From Lachnospiraceae bacterium (GTDB lineage Bacteria; Bacillota; Clostridia; Lachnospirales; Lachnospiraceae), in NCBI GenBank assembly GCA_017544705.1, contig JAFYDQ010000150.1:1-39929 (forward strand): DNA of 39,929 bases. The letters are read 5' to 3'. Shown piece by piece: positions 15,641 to 25,680 of the stretch. The translations under genes and the position numbers were made by a program. The notes beneath the pieces were generated by a model that worked only from the letters and a program-made list of their open reading frames with translations, had not been told where the DNA came from and did not search any database. Every line of letters starts with the position of its first letter. The first letter of the stretch is position 1.

Positions 15641-16414
15641 TTACAGTTTACCGACATCATTTACGGCTGTTCCAAGCGTCTCGTCATACGCCTGCACGAT
15701 CTTCTGGTTGGACTCATATGCCCTTGTAAAGGAGATCAGGTCTACCATTTCCCTGACAACCTGTACGTTGGATGCCTCCAGATAGCCGCCGTAAACCTGC
15801 GCCGTTGCCGCCATTGGCGTAGCGCCCTCCACGGGCTGGAAATAATTCTCTCCGTAGCGTTCCAGGAAATCATAGTCCTCAAAATCCGTTACCTGGATCT
15901 GTGCCATCGCCACGTCATTCTGGTAGATCACACCCTGTCTGTCCACCCTGAAATCCTGTGTCGGATCCAGGATGATGTGCGTGTTGTTGGTGCTCAATAA
16001 GAAATCACCGTTTTTATTTACCAAAGCACCGTCCACGTTCAAAGTAAAGGAACCGTCTCTCGTGTATTTGGTGATGCAGTTGCCTTCTTTATCGAGGAAA
16101 TCTATTGCGAAAAATCCCGGTCCCGAAAGTGCCAGGTCGAAATCATTGCCCGTCTCATGGAACGGTCCCTGTGAATAATCCACGTAGTTTTCGCCAATCT
16201 TCACACCCATGTTCATGGTCCCGAGCCTTCTTGCGATCCCCGGTTCGGATGTATCTTTGATCTTATATGCCAGAACGTCCTTAAAAGCCTGTGCCGTTGT
16301 ACCCTCTTTCTTATAACCGGTCGTCGCGGAATTGGCCAGATTGTTGGACAGCGTATCCACTCTGTTCTGTTCGTTGATCATGCCGGTATAAGCAGTGTAT
16401 AAACCTTTCAGCAT
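15641..16414 (-). CDS. flgF: Flagellar proximal rod protein FlgF (FlhO-like)
   Basis: The 257-residue protein shares the rod family ends: GLYTAYTGMINEQNRVDTL at the N-terminus and GGYLEASNVQVVREMVDLI at the C-terminus, with the central LALSGPGFFAI segment typical of FlgE/F/G proteins. It is shorter than and clearly distinct from the flgG product downstream, and it corresponds to B. subtilis FlhO by position after mbl. It should be secreted through the flagellar type III apparatus and placed in the rod. The ATG at 16414 has an AAGGGG site. Confidence 0.9.
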   Translation of the reverse strand: MLKGLYTAYTGMINEQNRVDTLSNNLANSATTGYKKEGTTAQAFKDVLAYKIKDTSEPGIARRLGTMNMGVKIGENYVDYSQGPFHETGNDFDLALSGPGFFAIDFLDKEGNCITKYTRDGSFTLNVDGALVNKNGDFLLSTNNTHIILDPTQDFRVDRQGVIYQNDVAMAQIQVTDFEDYDFLERYGENYFQPVEGATPMAATAQVYGGYLEASNVQVVREMVDLISFTRAYESNQKIVQAYDETLGTAVNDVGKL

Positions 16415-16445
16415 ATGTTTACCCCTTATTATTCTCTGTATGCAG

Positions 16446-17447
16446 TTATTCCATGTTGGATTCCGTATAACCCGCCAGGTATTCCACGAACTTGCCGGTT
16501 CCGATCGCTACCGCGGTCATGGGATCCTCTGCCGTCATGGTATTGATACCCGTCTTGTATGCGATCAGGTCTTCCAGTCCGCGTAACAGGCTCCCTCCGC
16601 CCGTTAACACGATACCCCTGTCCGCAACATCCGCCGCAAGTTCGGGAGGCGTTCTCTCCAGCACCGAATGGATCGCTTCCACGACCTGTGATGTGGTCTC
16701 TCGCAAAGCTTCTTCCGTTTCCTCGCTGGATACTTTTACGGTTCTCGGCAGACCCGTTACCAGGTTTCTGCCCCTGACATCCAGATAATCCACTTCCGGT
16801 CTCTTGAACGCGGTACCGATCTTGATCTTCAGATCCTCCGCCGTTCTTTCACCGATCAGCAGGTTATGTTTCTTTCTCATGTATCTGACGATCGCTTCGT
16901 CAAAATCATCCCCGGCGATCTTGATGGAAGTACTGACAACCGTACCGCCTAAGGAGATTACTGCGATATCCGATGTGCCGCCGCCGATATCCACGATCAT
17001 GTTCCCGCAGGGTTTGCTGATGTCGATTCCCGCTCCGATCGCTGCCGCGATCGGTTCTTCGATGATCGCAACCTCTCTGGCTCCGGCTGCATAAGTCGCG
17101 TCCTCAACCGCCTTCTTCTCAACTTCCGTAACGCCGCTCGGTACACAGACACTGATACGCGGTTTCCGGAAACTCTTCTTGCCGATCGCCTTCTGAATGA
17201 AGTACTTCAGCATTTTCTCGGTAACCGTATAGTCCGAAACAACACCCTGTCTCAACGGTCTTACCGCCACAATGTTTCCGGGTGTACGCCCGAGCATCAG
17301 TCTGGCTTCCTCTCCGATTGCCTTGATCCTGTTGGTGTCCCGGTCGAACGCCACGACACTGGGTTCTTTGAGGACAACCCCCTTACCCCGGATAAATACC
17401 AGAACACTCGCGGTTCCGAGGTCAATTCCTATATCGGTATAAACCAT
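16446..17447 (-). CDS. mbl: MreB-like actin homologue Mbl (cell shape)
   Basis: From the ATG at 17447 the protein has 333 residues, the same as B. subtilis Mbl. The actin-fold phosphate motifs are DIGIDLGTA (about 5–13) and VDIGGGTSDIAVIS. Also present are the family motifs GRTPGNIVAVRPL, IGERTAEDLKIKIG and LTGGGSLLRGL. It forms membrane-bound filaments that guide lateral cell-wall synthesis. An in-frame TTG at 17456 adds three residues and lies very close to an AAAGGGG site; which start is used is uncertain. It is the first gene of a long operon behind a strong promoter. The link of mbl to flagellar rod genes is also found in Bacillus. Confidence 0.94.
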   Translation of the reverse strand: MVYTDIGIDLGTASVLVFIRGKGVVLKEPSVVAFDRDTNRIKAIGEEARLMLGRTPGNIVAVRPLRQGVVSDYTVTEKMLKYFIQKAIGKKSFRKPRISVCVPSGVTEVEKKAVEDATYAAGAREVAIIEEPIAAAIGAGIDISKPCGNMIVDIGGGTSDIAVISLGGTVVSTSIKIAGDDFDEAIVRYMRKKHNLLIGERTAEDLKIKIGTAFKRPEVDYLDVRGRNLVTGLPRTVKVSSEETEEALRETTSQVVEAIHSVLERTPPELAADVADRGIVLTGGGSLLRGLEDLIAYKTGINTMTAEDPMTAVAIGTGKFVEYLAGYTESNME

Positions 17448-17499
17448 AACGACCAAAATCCCCTTTCAATGGTTTTCTAAACATAATTATACGAAATAT

Positions 17500-17528
17500 A
17501 TTATATCGCATAACGTATACCATTTCAA
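17500..17528 (-). promoter_or_regulatory. Sigma-A promoter of the mbl–cdaR operon
   Basis: On the minus strand TTGAAA (17523–17528) and TATAAT (17500–17505) are separated by exactly 17 nt and lie about 53 nt ahead of the mbl start. This is the only convincing promoter I found for the eleven genes that follow. It resembles a vegetative promoter rather than the flagellar sigma-D type. Confidence 0.8.
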
Positions 17529-17548
17529 AGGGTTTATGCAAAAGGAGC

Positions 17549-17584
17549 AAAAAAAGCGCAGGGAAGACTTTCCTGCTTCCCTGC
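17549..17584 (-). terminator. Rho-independent terminator after the uvrB–capA operon
   Basis: A perfect 9-bp stem (17558–17566 with 17576–17584) and a 9-nt loop are followed on the minus strand by seven U residues (17555–17549). It lies about 100 nt downstream of the capA-like stop codon and just before the mbl promoter, so it separates the two large operons. Confidence 0.88.
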
Positions 17585-17687
17585 AGCTTTCATTACAGGT
17601 ATATCCGTTTACCTGCGCTTACTATAAATATCGGCAGATCATCCGGAATCTTTAGACCTCTTTTTCATTTTTTTATAAAACCGGGCT

Positions 17688-19124
17688 TTACTCCCAATGA
17701 ACACTCCGGCCCTGCGTACAAAGTTTTAGCATTTCGGGCCTTGCGATGCAGACGCTTCCTGCGCCGCTCCTGATCAACACAAACGAAGCCGCGCCACCGT
17801 GTTTGCAATCTTCCGGTTCCTGCGCACTGATCAGATTCCCCAGGGAATAAAAAACAAGCATCTTATGTCCGTCATCCCTGACTCTGACTTCATACGGCTG
17901 CATGACATGCGGATGCGTTCCGATCACGACATCAACACCTTCCTGCAGCATTAGTTCGGTCAGCCTCTGCTGCTCTTCATCGATCTCTTTTGAATACTCT
18001 GTTCCCCAGTGTGCGTAAACAATGACCGCATGCGCGTTTTCGGCGGCATAACCGATCGCGCGTTTCATTCTCTCCTCATCCGCAAACCGTTCCACCGCAT
18101 GTTCATTCTTTACGGTAATCCCGTTTGTTCCGTAAGTAAAAGAAAGCAGCGCTATCCGGACCCCGTTGATCTCCGTAAAACGGACCGCATCGGCAGGGTC
18201 TGAAGCCGGATCATCGGAAGCATGGGTTCCGACCGGCATGATCCCATAAGGTCCGTATGCATCGATCGTTGTATCAATCCCGTACATGCCCTGATCCAGT
18301 GCATGATTGTTCGCTGTTGAGACCACGTCGATCCCAAGATCTGCCACGGCTCCTGCCGTCTCTATGGGCGAGCCGAACCGCGGGTAATCGGATATCAATG
18401 CCGGATCCTTTACGAGCGGCGTTTCCTGGTTCAGGCTCGCAAGCTCCGCACTTTGAACCACATCCCTGATATCCGCATACATGTAGGAATAATCGCCGCT
18501 ACGCATGCCCGGTGCGATCAGGGATGCATGCAGGATCTGATCCCCCAGGGCAAGCACATGCACGCTGTCCGCTTCCTCATCAAGCAGCTTTAAGCCGAAG
18601 TTTTCCCACTGCCAGAGGCTGAAGGACCCGTCCGCTTTCTCGATGGCCACTTTATTTGCATCCGTATACATGCCGGAAATATCAAATCCGACCGCAGAAG
18701 ACATCCAGGCCGGCCGGATCCCTAAGTCCCGTTCCCGATCCCGCCTGTAGATAAAGATATGCTGTTGAAGATCATGATCATTGCGTTTTACCCAGAACGG
18801 CATATGATCTCCGTAGCTGCCTCTTTTCCATACCAAAAGCAGCAATTCCTGCACACCGTCCCCGTCAAGGTCCGCCGTCGCACAGCTCTGTATGCTCCAG
18901 TCCCACTTTGATGACCAGATCTTCCTGCCGTTTTGATACAGGGAAAACGTTCTGTCTTTCAGTTCTGCCTCGCAGTCTTCCCATACAAAAGAATCCGCTT
19001 CCCAGGAAATCTCTTTTGGCAGAAATGCGCCCTTCCACAGGAACAATAAGAAGGCAGCCGTCGCAATCGCGACAGCTGCCGTAAGAAATCCGATCTGTTT
19101 TCTACCAGTTGTTGTTATACACAT
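17688..19124 (-). CDS. CapA-family metallophosphoesterase-like protein with FG-GAP-like segment
   Basis: From the ATG at 19124 the protein has 478 residues. It has a membrane anchor (about 11–30), then an outer segment with a calcium-binding-like repeat, ATADLDGDGVQELLLLVW (about 83–99), of the FG-GAP type. A full CapA domain follows, with GD (194–195), NQE (232–234), STANNHALDQG (269–279), HWGTEY (372–377), GTHPHVMQP (402–410) and YSLGNL (426–431). These are the metal-site motifs of the PGA_cap family, which acts in poly-glutamate capsule retention or peptidoglycan turnover. No pgsB or pgsC is nearby. Longer in-frame starts up to 19202 would reach further into the DUF3160 gene. The chosen start overlaps it by 23 nt with a short GCAGGAA site. 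The domain fusion is unusual to me. Confidence 0.88.
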   Translation of the reverse strand: MCITTTGRKQIGFLTAAVAIATAAFLLFLWKGAFLPKEISWEADSFVWEDCEAELKDRTFSLYQNGRKIWSSKWDWSIQSCATADLDGDGVQELLLLVWKRGSYGDHMPFWVKRNDHDLQQHIFIYRRDRERDLGIRPAWMSSAVGFDISGMYTDANKVAIEKADGSFSLWQWENFGLKLLDEEADSVHVLALGDQILHASLIAPGMRSGDYSYMYADIRDVVQSAELASLNQETPLVKDPALISDYPRFGSPIETAGAVADLGIDVVSTANNHALDQGMYGIDTTIDAYGPYGIMPVGTHASDDPASDPADAVRFTEINGVRIALLSFTYGTNGITVKNEHAVERFADEERMKRAIGYAAENAHAVIVYAHWGTEYSKEIDEEQQRLTELMLQEGVDVVIGTHPHVMQPYEVRVRDDGHKMLVFYSLGNLISAQEPEDCKHGGAASFVLIRSGAGSVCIARPEMLKLCTQGRSVHWE

Positions 19125-21333
19125 ATTCCTGCCGGTAACTCTTTGTCCAATCCGGTTTCTTATCATCCAGATTTTCATCCATATGGAGTTCGTAATTGTC
19201 ATCCACGACCATGCCCGCCATGGTTCTCCATTCGGAGTCCGTTAAGCGCTGATCGATCGGCTGCGTGAACTGATAATAATTGTAAACAACGCCCGATGCC
19301 ACACGCAGCTTCCCGTCCACGGGAACGATCACGTAGATCTCACTTAAGCCGCCGATCGCTTCTTCCAGTACCACGCCGTTCGGATCCGTTGCCACATCCA
19401 CAACCAGCGCGGCCGGATACTCTTCACTGCTGTTGTCCTCCTTGCCGGTCATCACCTTCGTCGTTTCGGACCAGAAGTGCTCGAGGTTTCCGCCGTAAGC
19501 GCGGATCAGTTCGTATTCATCATCCGTCAGTTTCTCGTTCTGCAGTTCCTTTACGGAGATCGTGCAAAGCGATTCGGACAGTTCTGACAGTTTCTTTAAT
19601 TCCTCTTCGTCTGCGCCATCCAGCAGCCCGTAGTACTTTAACCCGTTCGCTGTCTCCAGCGTCAGCTTGCGCAGATGATCATACAGTTCCGGTTCCGGTT
19701 CCACATATCCCCTGTCGTCGATGACCTCAATGTCACCGCCGCCCATCTCCGCCATCATCTGCTTTGAATAGAGGACCGTATCATGCTTCAGTTCCGTCCA
19801 GCTGCTAAGATATGTCTCGAGGCTCTTCTTCGTCCACTCGTCATTTGTCATGAAGGAAGGATAGCCTTCTCCCTTCACCGTAAGCAACGGATTCAGCGTA
19901 TTCATCCAGGCCGCATACAGACTGCCCGTCCAAAGATCGGGCATGGACAGGATCCCGTCCTTTGCCTTCTCAAGCTGCTCATCGTAATTCGGGTAATTGG
20001 TTTCACCGTTTTCTTTCAGGATCTCATATGCCATTTCCGATCCGAGTGCGGCAGGAACATCCAGGGCATCCGGAAGCATGCGCTGTTCCTCGTTCTGATT
20101 CTTTTTCACTTTACTGTAGGTTAACTGCGTAAAGATCGCCTCATCCAGACTGAAGCGCTGGCCCATGAAACGATATCCTTTGGCCCGCTCCGTTTTATCG
20201 GTTTCTCCATCATCATCGTCAAACGGAACCGAATTGATCTTGGGCGGCTCAAGCGCACCCGTCATCTTATGATACTGTTTAAATGCCTGCTCAGCGCCTG
20301 CAAGGTCAGAAACCGATGCGTTCCCGCCGTAAGCTTTCTCAATGATCGGCATATATTCATAGTATCCGCTGTCATCGCTTGCACCGGCAAAGAATGAGGT
20401 GACGGAATATACCGCCTCCCATTCGGAAAGCGCACTGTCCTTGAGTGCCAGCGTCATCAGCAGAGCGCTTCGATCAAGCAGTTCGGATTCCTGTGAGAAA
20501 TTCCGGCGACCATACCACATCATCGTGCGGAAATAGCGTTCCAGCTGTTCATCCCCTTCGTAATATCCTCTGGGTTTGTATTGGGAATAATCCTCATATT
20601 CCCCGTTAAATAACGGCGATGCGCTGACGCCCTCCCCGGCTTTGATCAGGGAAAGCTCCGCGTTCACAAGCTCTGCAACCGGCGCATCCGCTTTGACGGA
20701 AGGATCGGAAAGTATCGTTCCGACCGTGAAGAACGCATAGTTTAAAAGCGCTGCGTCCTCCCACTCACTTCCTTTGAGCGCGTCGTACTGCTCCCGGCTT
20801 TGATCAAGCATCGCCTGTCCCATCTTTGTTACCTGATCGGAGAGCGCGTTTTTCTCTGTCTTTTTCTGCAGCATGGCAAAGAAGAGATGATATGTATGCA
20901 TCATGGAGTCCGTTGTGACAAAGTTCGGGAACTGGAAATACCGGTTATCTTCGTACGTTTCGAAGAACTCACTCATCCGGCCGCCCGTAACCACAAAATT
21001 ATTCTTTGCCAGCTTTTCGAGCTGCTCATCCTGCATATAGACATAGTCTTTATTGATCACATTCGACAACTGCGCATCCGTCTGATACGGTGCCACACTC
21101 GGCGTATAACTGATCGTCGACTCCTCCGCTTCCAGAAAGCGGGGACGGTTGATCGAAGGAGGCGCCGATGCATTCTGCATATCCTCCGACTGTTCTTCGG
21201 TTATGTCATTCTTTTTTGAATCGGCGCGTTTTTCCGCATTTTTATGATGTATCAGAAAAGCGGCAACGCCGCCGGCACCGATTCCGACAGTCACGATCAC
21301 TGCAACCAGTGCGATCAGCAATCCTTTTTTCAT
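19102..21333 (-). CDS. DUF3160 family exported or anchored protein
   Basis: The 743-residue protein has an N-terminal signal anchor (about 4–28, a long hydrophobic run after MKKG), a low-complexity charged linker (about 29–60) and then a large helical domain. I match the domain to DUF3160 by its opening pattern: NFVVTGGRMSEFFETY followed by FPNFVTTDSMMHTYHLFFAMLQ. Further conserved-looking segments run to the end (for example YVEPEPELYDHLRKLT). The function of the family is unknown. It most likely acts outside the membrane. The start has a GGAGG site 8 nt away, 18 nt after uvrA. The gene overlaps the CapA-like gene by 23 nt, so the two products may work together on a wall polymer. Confidence 0.85.
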   Translation of the reverse strand: MKKGLLIALVAVIVTVGIGAGGVAAFLIHHKNAEKRADSKKNDITEEQSEDMQNASAPPSINRPRFLEAEESTISYTPSVAPYQTDAQLSNVINKDYVYMQDEQLEKLAKNNFVVTGGRMSEFFETYEDNRYFQFPNFVTTDSMMHTYHLFFAMLQKKTEKNALSDQVTKMGQAMLDQSREQYDALKGSEWEDAALLNYAFFTVGTILSDPSVKADAPVAELVNAELSLIKAGEGVSASPLFNGEYEDYSQYKPRGYYEGDEQLERYFRTMMWYGRRNFSQESELLDRSALLMTLALKDSALSEWEAVYSVTSFFAGASDDSGYYEYMPIIEKAYGGNASVSDLAGAEQAFKQYHKMTGALEPPKINSVPFDDDDGETDKTERAKGYRFMGQRFSLDEAIFTQLTYSKVKKNQNEEQRMLPDALDVPAALGSEMAYEILKENGETNYPNYDEQLEKAKDGILSMPDLWTGSLYAAWMNTLNPLLTVKGEGYPSFMTNDEWTKKSLETYLSSWTELKHDTVLYSKQMMAEMGGGDIEVIDDRGYVEPEPELYDHLRKLTLETANGLKYYGLLDGADEEELKKLSELSESLCTISVKELQNEKLTDDEYELIRAYGGNLEHFWSETTKVMTGKEDNSSEEYPAALVVDVATDPNGVVLEEAIGGLSEIYVIVPVDGKLRVASGVVYNYYQFTQPIDQRLTDSEWRTMAGMVVDDNYELHMDENLDDKKPDWTKSYRQEYVYNNNW

Positions 21334-21351
21334 GTTTCTACCTCCACTGTA

Positions 21352-24183
21352 TTACACAAGCATTTGCCTGATAAAATCACCCGTATAGGACTTCTTGTTC
21401 TTTGCGACCTGTTCCGGTGTACCCTGCGCGACTACCGTCCCGCCGCCGTCACCGCCTTCGGGTCCCATATCTATAATATAATCCGCTGTCTTGATCACAT
21501 CAAGGTTATGTTCGATCACGATCACCGTATTGCCGCCCTCGGTCAGTTTCTGCAGGATATCAACAAGCTTGTGCACATCCGCAAAATGCAGGCCGGTCGT
21601 AGGTTCATCCAGAACATAGATCGTTTTCCCGGTGCTGCGTCTGCTCAGCTCCGTGGCAAGCTTTACTCTCTGCGCCTCACCGCCGGAAAGCGTTGTGGAA
21701 GGCTGGCCAAGCCGGATATAGGAAAGCCCCACATCGTAGAGCGTTTCGATCTTTCTGCGGATGGACGGCAGATGCTCAAAGAAATGCAACGCCTCCTCAA
21801 CGGTCATATTCAAAACATCATAGATATTTTTCCCTTTATATCTTACTTCAAGCGTCTCCCGGTTATACCGTTTTCCGTGACAGACTTCACAGGGAACATA
21901 GACATCCGGCAGGAAATGCATTTCGATCTTGATGATCCCGTCGCCCGAGCAGGCTTCACAACGTCCGCCTTTGACGTTGAAGCTGAACCGTCCCTTGCTG
22001 TATCCGCGCTCTTTGGCATCCGTCGTGGATGCAAACAGATCTCGGATCTGGTCAAACAAACCGGTATAGGTTGCCGGATTCGACCTTGGCGTTCTGCCGA
22101 TCGGTGACTGGTCGATGCAGATGATCTTGTCGAGCTGTTCAATGCCCGTGATCTCTTTATGTTTTCCGGGGATCGTATGGGCACGGTTTAGTACCTTTGC
22201 AAGCTTTTTATGCAGGATCTCATTTACCAGGGACGATTTTCCGGATCCCGACACACCCGTTACACAGGTAAACACGCCCAGAGGGAAACGCACATCGATA
22301 TTTTTCAGGTTGTTTTCGGCAGCGCCCTTAACCTCCAGATATCCGGTCGGTTTGCGCCGTTTTTTCGGAACCGGGATCTTCAGTTCACCGCTTAGGTATT
22401 TTCCGGTGACGGAATCTTTTGCGGCAATGATGTCCTCAATGGTACCGGAAGCGATGATCTCCCCGCCGTGTTCCCCTGCTCCCGGGCCGATGTCCACAAC
22501 AAAATCCGCCGCACGCATGGTATCCTCATCATGCTCCACAACGATCAGGGTATTCCCGAGATCGCGCAGATCCTTAAGCGCAGAGAGGAGCTTTTCATTG
22601 TCTCTCTGATGCAGCCCGATACTCGGTTCATCCAGGATGTAGGCAACACCGACAAGCCCCGAACCGATCTGGGTAGCCAGCCTTATCCGCTGCGCCTCTC
22701 CGCCGGAGAGCGATCCGGTCGCTCTTGCAAGCGTTAAGTAATCGAGCCCTACCTGGATCAGAAATCCCAGTCTTGCTTTGATCTCTTTTAGGATCTGATG
22801 CCCGATCAGCAGCTGCTGCTTTGTAAAGGAAATGGCGTTGACCGTATTCAGCATATCCTTAACGGACATGGTGGTCAGTTCATAGATGTTCTTATCGCCG
22901 ACCGTAACTGCCAATGCACCCTTTTTTAAACGCATGCCGCCGCATTCGTTACAGGGCGTGATGCGCATGAAACTTTCATACTCCGCTTTGGAACTCTCGG
23001 ATCCCGTTTCTCTGTATCTGCGTTCCACATTCTTAAGGATCCCTTCAAAAGCAATATCGTATACGCCCACGCCACGCATACCCTTGTAATGCACTTTGAT
23101 CTCATGACCGTCCGTTCCGTAGGCGAGTACATGATAAATTTCAGGCGGATAGTCTTCAAAAGGCGTATTAAGATCAAAATGATATTCTTCGGTCAGTGCT
23201 TTTAGCACCGCATAGGTAAAACTGGAAGGATCCGGACAGGACTGCCAGCCGGGCACCGTGATCGCACCGTCCATAATGCTTAAGGAGGGATCCGGAACGA
23301 TCAGCTCCATATCAAATTCCATTTTGTATCCGAGACCCGCGCACACAGGGCAGGCACCGAACGGGTTGTTGAACGAAAAACTTCTGGGTTCGATCTCATC
23401 AATACTGATCCCGCAATCCGGGCAGGAGAAGCTCTGGGAGAACGTCAGCTGCTCGCCGTCGATCACATCCACATATACTAGACCGTCGGTCAATTCCATG
23501 ACCGTTTCCAGGGAATCCGTTAATCGTTTTTCGATTCCCTCCTTTACGACCAGTCTGTCGACAATGATCTCGATATCATGCTTGATGTTTTTATCCAGAA
23601 CGATCTCTTCGGAAAGTTCATACAGATTGCCGTCCACGCGGACACGGACATAACCGCTCTTTTTTGCACGGTCCAGCACTTTCTCGTGCCGGCCCTTTTT
23701 GCCGCGTACGATCGGCGCCAACAGCTGAATTTTGGTTCCCTCCGGAAGCTTTAAGACCGTATCCACCATCTGATCAACCGTTTGCTTGGCGATCTCCTTG
23801 CCGCAGTTTGGGCAGTGCGGCGTACCGATCCTGGCATAAAGCAGACGCAGATAGTCGTAGATCTCCGTAACCGTTCCGACCGTGGAACGCGGATTCCTGT
23901 TTGTCGACTTTTGGTCGATAGAGATGGCCGGCGGCAGTCCTTCGATACTTTCCACCTCCGGTTTTTCCATCTGTCCCAAAAACTGTCTCGCATAAGAGGA
24001 CAGCGACTCCATATAGCGTCTCTGTCCCTCTGCGTAGATCGTATCAAATGCCAGACTCGATTTTCCGGAACCGCTTAAGCCGGTTAAAACGACCAGCTGG
24101 TCTCTTGGAATATCGATCGTGATATTTTTCAGATTGTGCTCATTCGCTCCGCGGATCCGAATGTATTTTTTCTCATTGCCCAT
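21352..24183 (-). CDS. uvrA: Excinuclease ABC subunit A
   Basis: From the ATG at 24183 the protein has 943 residues, the normal UvrA length. It carries two ABC ATPase modules with Walker [10 protein letters not shown] (35–43) and GVSGSGKSS (near 640), and two signatures, [12 protein letters not shown] and [12 protein letters not shown]. It also has zinc-binding CxxC pairs (for example CEACSGDG and [10 protein letters not shown]). UvrA searches DNA for helix distortions and loads UvrB. The start codon lies within the last codons of the AlgX-like gene (11-nt overlap) behind a GAGG site. The open frame to 24234 adds a non-homologous leader and was not used. uvrB lies at the head of the same operon, separated from uvrA by three glycan-related genes. 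Confidence 0.98.
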   Translation of the reverse strand: MGNEKKYIRIRGANEHNLKNITIDIPRDQLVVLTGLSGSGKSSLAFDTIYAEGQRRYMESLSSYARQFLGQMEKPEVESIEGLPPAISIDQKSTNRNPRSTVGTVTEIYDYLRLLYARIGTPHCPNCGKEIAKQTVDQMVDTVLKLPEGTKIQLLAPIVRGKKGRHEKVLDRAKKSGYVRVRVDGNLYELSEEIVLDKNIKHDIEIIVDRLVVKEGIEKRLTDSLETVMELTDGLVYVDVIDGEQLTFSQSFSCPDCGISIDEIEPRSFSFNNPFGACPVCAGLGYKMEFDMELIVPDPSLSIMDGAITVPGWQSCPDPSSFTYAVLKALTEEYHFDLNTPFEDYPPEIYHVLAYGTDGHEIKVHYKGMRGVGVYDIAFEGILKNVERRYRETGSESSKAEYESFMRITPCNECGGMRLKKGALAVTVGDKNIYELTTMSVKDMLNTVNAISFTKQQLLIGHQILKEIKARLGFLIQVGLDYLTLARATGSLSGGEAQRIRLATQIGSGLVGVAYILDEPSIGLHQRDNEKLLSALKDLRDLGNTLIVVEHDEDTMRAADFVVDIGPGAGEHGGEIIASGTIEDIIAAKDSVTGKYLSGELKIPVPKKRRKPTGYLEVKGAAENNLKNIDVRFPLGVFTCVTGVSGSGKSSLVNEILHKKLAKVLNRAHTIPGKHKEITGIEQLDKIICIDQSPIGRTPRSNPATYTGLFDQIRDLFASTTDAKERGYSKGRFSFNVKGGRCEACSGDGIIKIEMHFLPDVYVPCEVCHGKRYNRETLEVRYKGKNIYDVLNMTVEEALHFFEHLPSIRRKIETLYDVGLSYIRLGQPSTTLSGGEAQRVKLATELSRRSTGKTIYVLDEPTTGLHFADVHKLVDILQKLTEGGNTVIVIEHNLDVIKTADYIIDMGPEGGDGGGTVVAQGTPEQVAKNKKSYTGDFIRQMLV

Positions 24184-25678
24184 ATACAACCTCAAACGTT
24201 GTAAGCAAAAACTGCTCTCCCGTGTCGGCATCAACGGCGATCAGCTCGATCGGACCCTGTGCCATATAACGTCTCTGTACGCTGAACGAAAATTCGTCCA
24301 AATGATCAAATTCCGCCATCCGATGAAGCGCACAGTAATCCGCCTCCAGGTATTGTTCCGCCACATGTGCGTAGATATTGTACGTTTTATCGGGATCCGT
24401 CTTTTTGATCCTGCCGCTTAGGGAAATAATGTTTTCCCCGATCTCCGGATTCAGATACAGCGTGGTCTTATCCCTTCTCACGCCAACCGTGGACGTGACC
24501 AGATAGCTGATATCTTCTGTTTCTTTCAGTTCCGCCGTTCCCGGATAAGGCGGTTCATAGTAATAGTCGGTAAAATCGGTTGTGGTTACCATCTCTCCCA
24601 TGATCGAACGCTCTGCGGTCTCAAAGATCACCACATCGGGGAACGTTAAGTTGACCATGTATTGCAGATAGTCATAATTCTGCCTGTGGATAAAGTAGAC
24701 TTCCTTGAAGCGGTTGGTATAAAACCACACATAATTTGCGAAATAACTGTCCGTAAACACCAGGAGCGTCCGGTTATTTTCACAGTCCGGATTGATGTAA
24801 TGCGAATAGAAATTCGTCGTCGTACATCTTAAGTAGGGTTCCAGATAAGCCGAAGCATCCCCGGCATGATCTTCCTTGAGCGTATAAAGCGGCACCTCTT
24901 CATTGATCGGGAATTTCGCCACATCCAATGTTTCCATTGTCGCATACGTTAAGTTATAATCATCCTCCGTAAGCGGCGGAATATCGTCAAACCACTTCCG
25001 CATCTTGTCATCGATCAGTTTATGACCGACAAAGGCACCGAATTCATTCCAATGTGTCGCATCATATTTCTTGTTATATACGATCTTCTCTTTCTTGGCT
25101 TCCGTCAGTTCTTCCGTCGGAATGATATAGTCCACATCCGTTTCGGAAAGTTTCGTACGCAAATGATCGACCACGCTCTCGTTATCCGTTTTCACATGGA
25201 TGCTCTTCGGGAAGTATTCCGGATAGATCGTTTTTTTATCCGGACACAGGTAATAGATAAACGGGATGTTCTTGGAATCCAGGTAGTCCTTGGTCTGTTC
25301 CAAAAAAGTGACCATGGAATCCAGATATTCCGTATCCGTGTTCAGGCGCTGGTATCCCGCGATATAGGACGGCTCCTTAAAGTAGATATGCCCTTCCTCA
25401 CCGTACATGAACAGCGGATGAACCATGACATAGAACAGCTTATCGTTGAGTTCGATGTAGGCTTCGATCGCCTCTTCGCGGAAGCCGATCCGGTCACTTA
25501 AATAGTTCTCGATCTCTTCTCTGGAAGACAGGTTCCACTGAAAGCCCGGCCACTCGGTCAGGCTTTTGTTGTCGATCTCCGATATTTGGTTTTCCTTCGT
25601 ATTCAGGAAGATCATGGGAACGATCAGGATCGCCATGAACAGCACGATGAATACGATGTTTAGGACCTTGTTTTTCAT
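24173..25678 (-). CDS. AlgX/AlgJ-like (DHHW) polysaccharide O-acetylation protein
   Basis: The 501-residue protein has an N-terminal membrane anchor (about 8–26) and an extracytoplasmic SGNH-like domain. The pair Asp206/His209 in [11 protein letters not shown] and the Ser311 block in [12 protein letters not shown] fit the DxHW and GDS-type catalytic motifs of AlgX/AlgJ proteins. A beta-rich C-terminal part (about 390–500) follows. Such proteins take acetyl groups passed across the membrane by an MBOAT protein and transfer them to a polymer. That MBOAT gene is directly upstream (2-nt gap). The actual polymer is unknown; alginate itself is unlikely in this organism. The 3' end overlaps uvrA by 11 nt. 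Family assignment is good, substrate open. Confidence 0.85.
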   Translation of the reverse strand: MKNKVLNIVFIVLFMAILIVPMIFLNTKENQISEIDNKSLTEWPGFQWNLSSREEIENYLSDRIGFREEAIEAYIELNDKLFYVMVHPLFMYGEEGHIYFKEPSYIAGYQRLNTDTEYLDSMVTFLEQTKDYLDSKNIPFIYYLCPDKKTIYPEYFPKSIHVKTDNESVVDHLRTKLSETDVDYIIPTEELTEAKKEKIVYNKKYDATHWNEFGAFVGHKLIDDKMRKWFDDIPPLTEDDYNLTYATMETLDVAKFPINEEVPLYTLKEDHAGDASAYLEPYLRCTTTNFYSHYINPDCENNRTLLVFTDSYFANYVWFYTNRFKEVYFIHRQNYDYLQYMVNLTFPDVVIFETAERSIMGEMVTTTDFTDYYYEPPYPGTAELKETEDISYLVTSTVGVRRDKTTLYLNPEIGENIISLSGRIKKTDPDKTYNIYAHVAEQYLEADYCALHRMAEFDHLDEFSFSVQRRYMAQGPIELIAVDADTGEQFLLTTFEVVYGQ

Positions 25679-25680
25679 GA

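Noticed and set aside
17590..17614. Second small hairpin (CAGGTA / TACCTG) beyond the capA terminator
   Set aside because: The stem is only 6 bp with no U-run; the stronger hairpin at 17549–17584 explains termination.
21244..22107. 287-codon plus-strand frame opposite uvrA and the DUF3160 start
   Set aside because: It is antisense to conserved uvrA motifs and is not a plausible protein.
24184..24234. 17-residue longer UvrA start
   Set aside because: The added residues do not resemble UvrA and derive from the end of the overlapping AlgX-like gene. The ATG at 24183 has a GAGG site.
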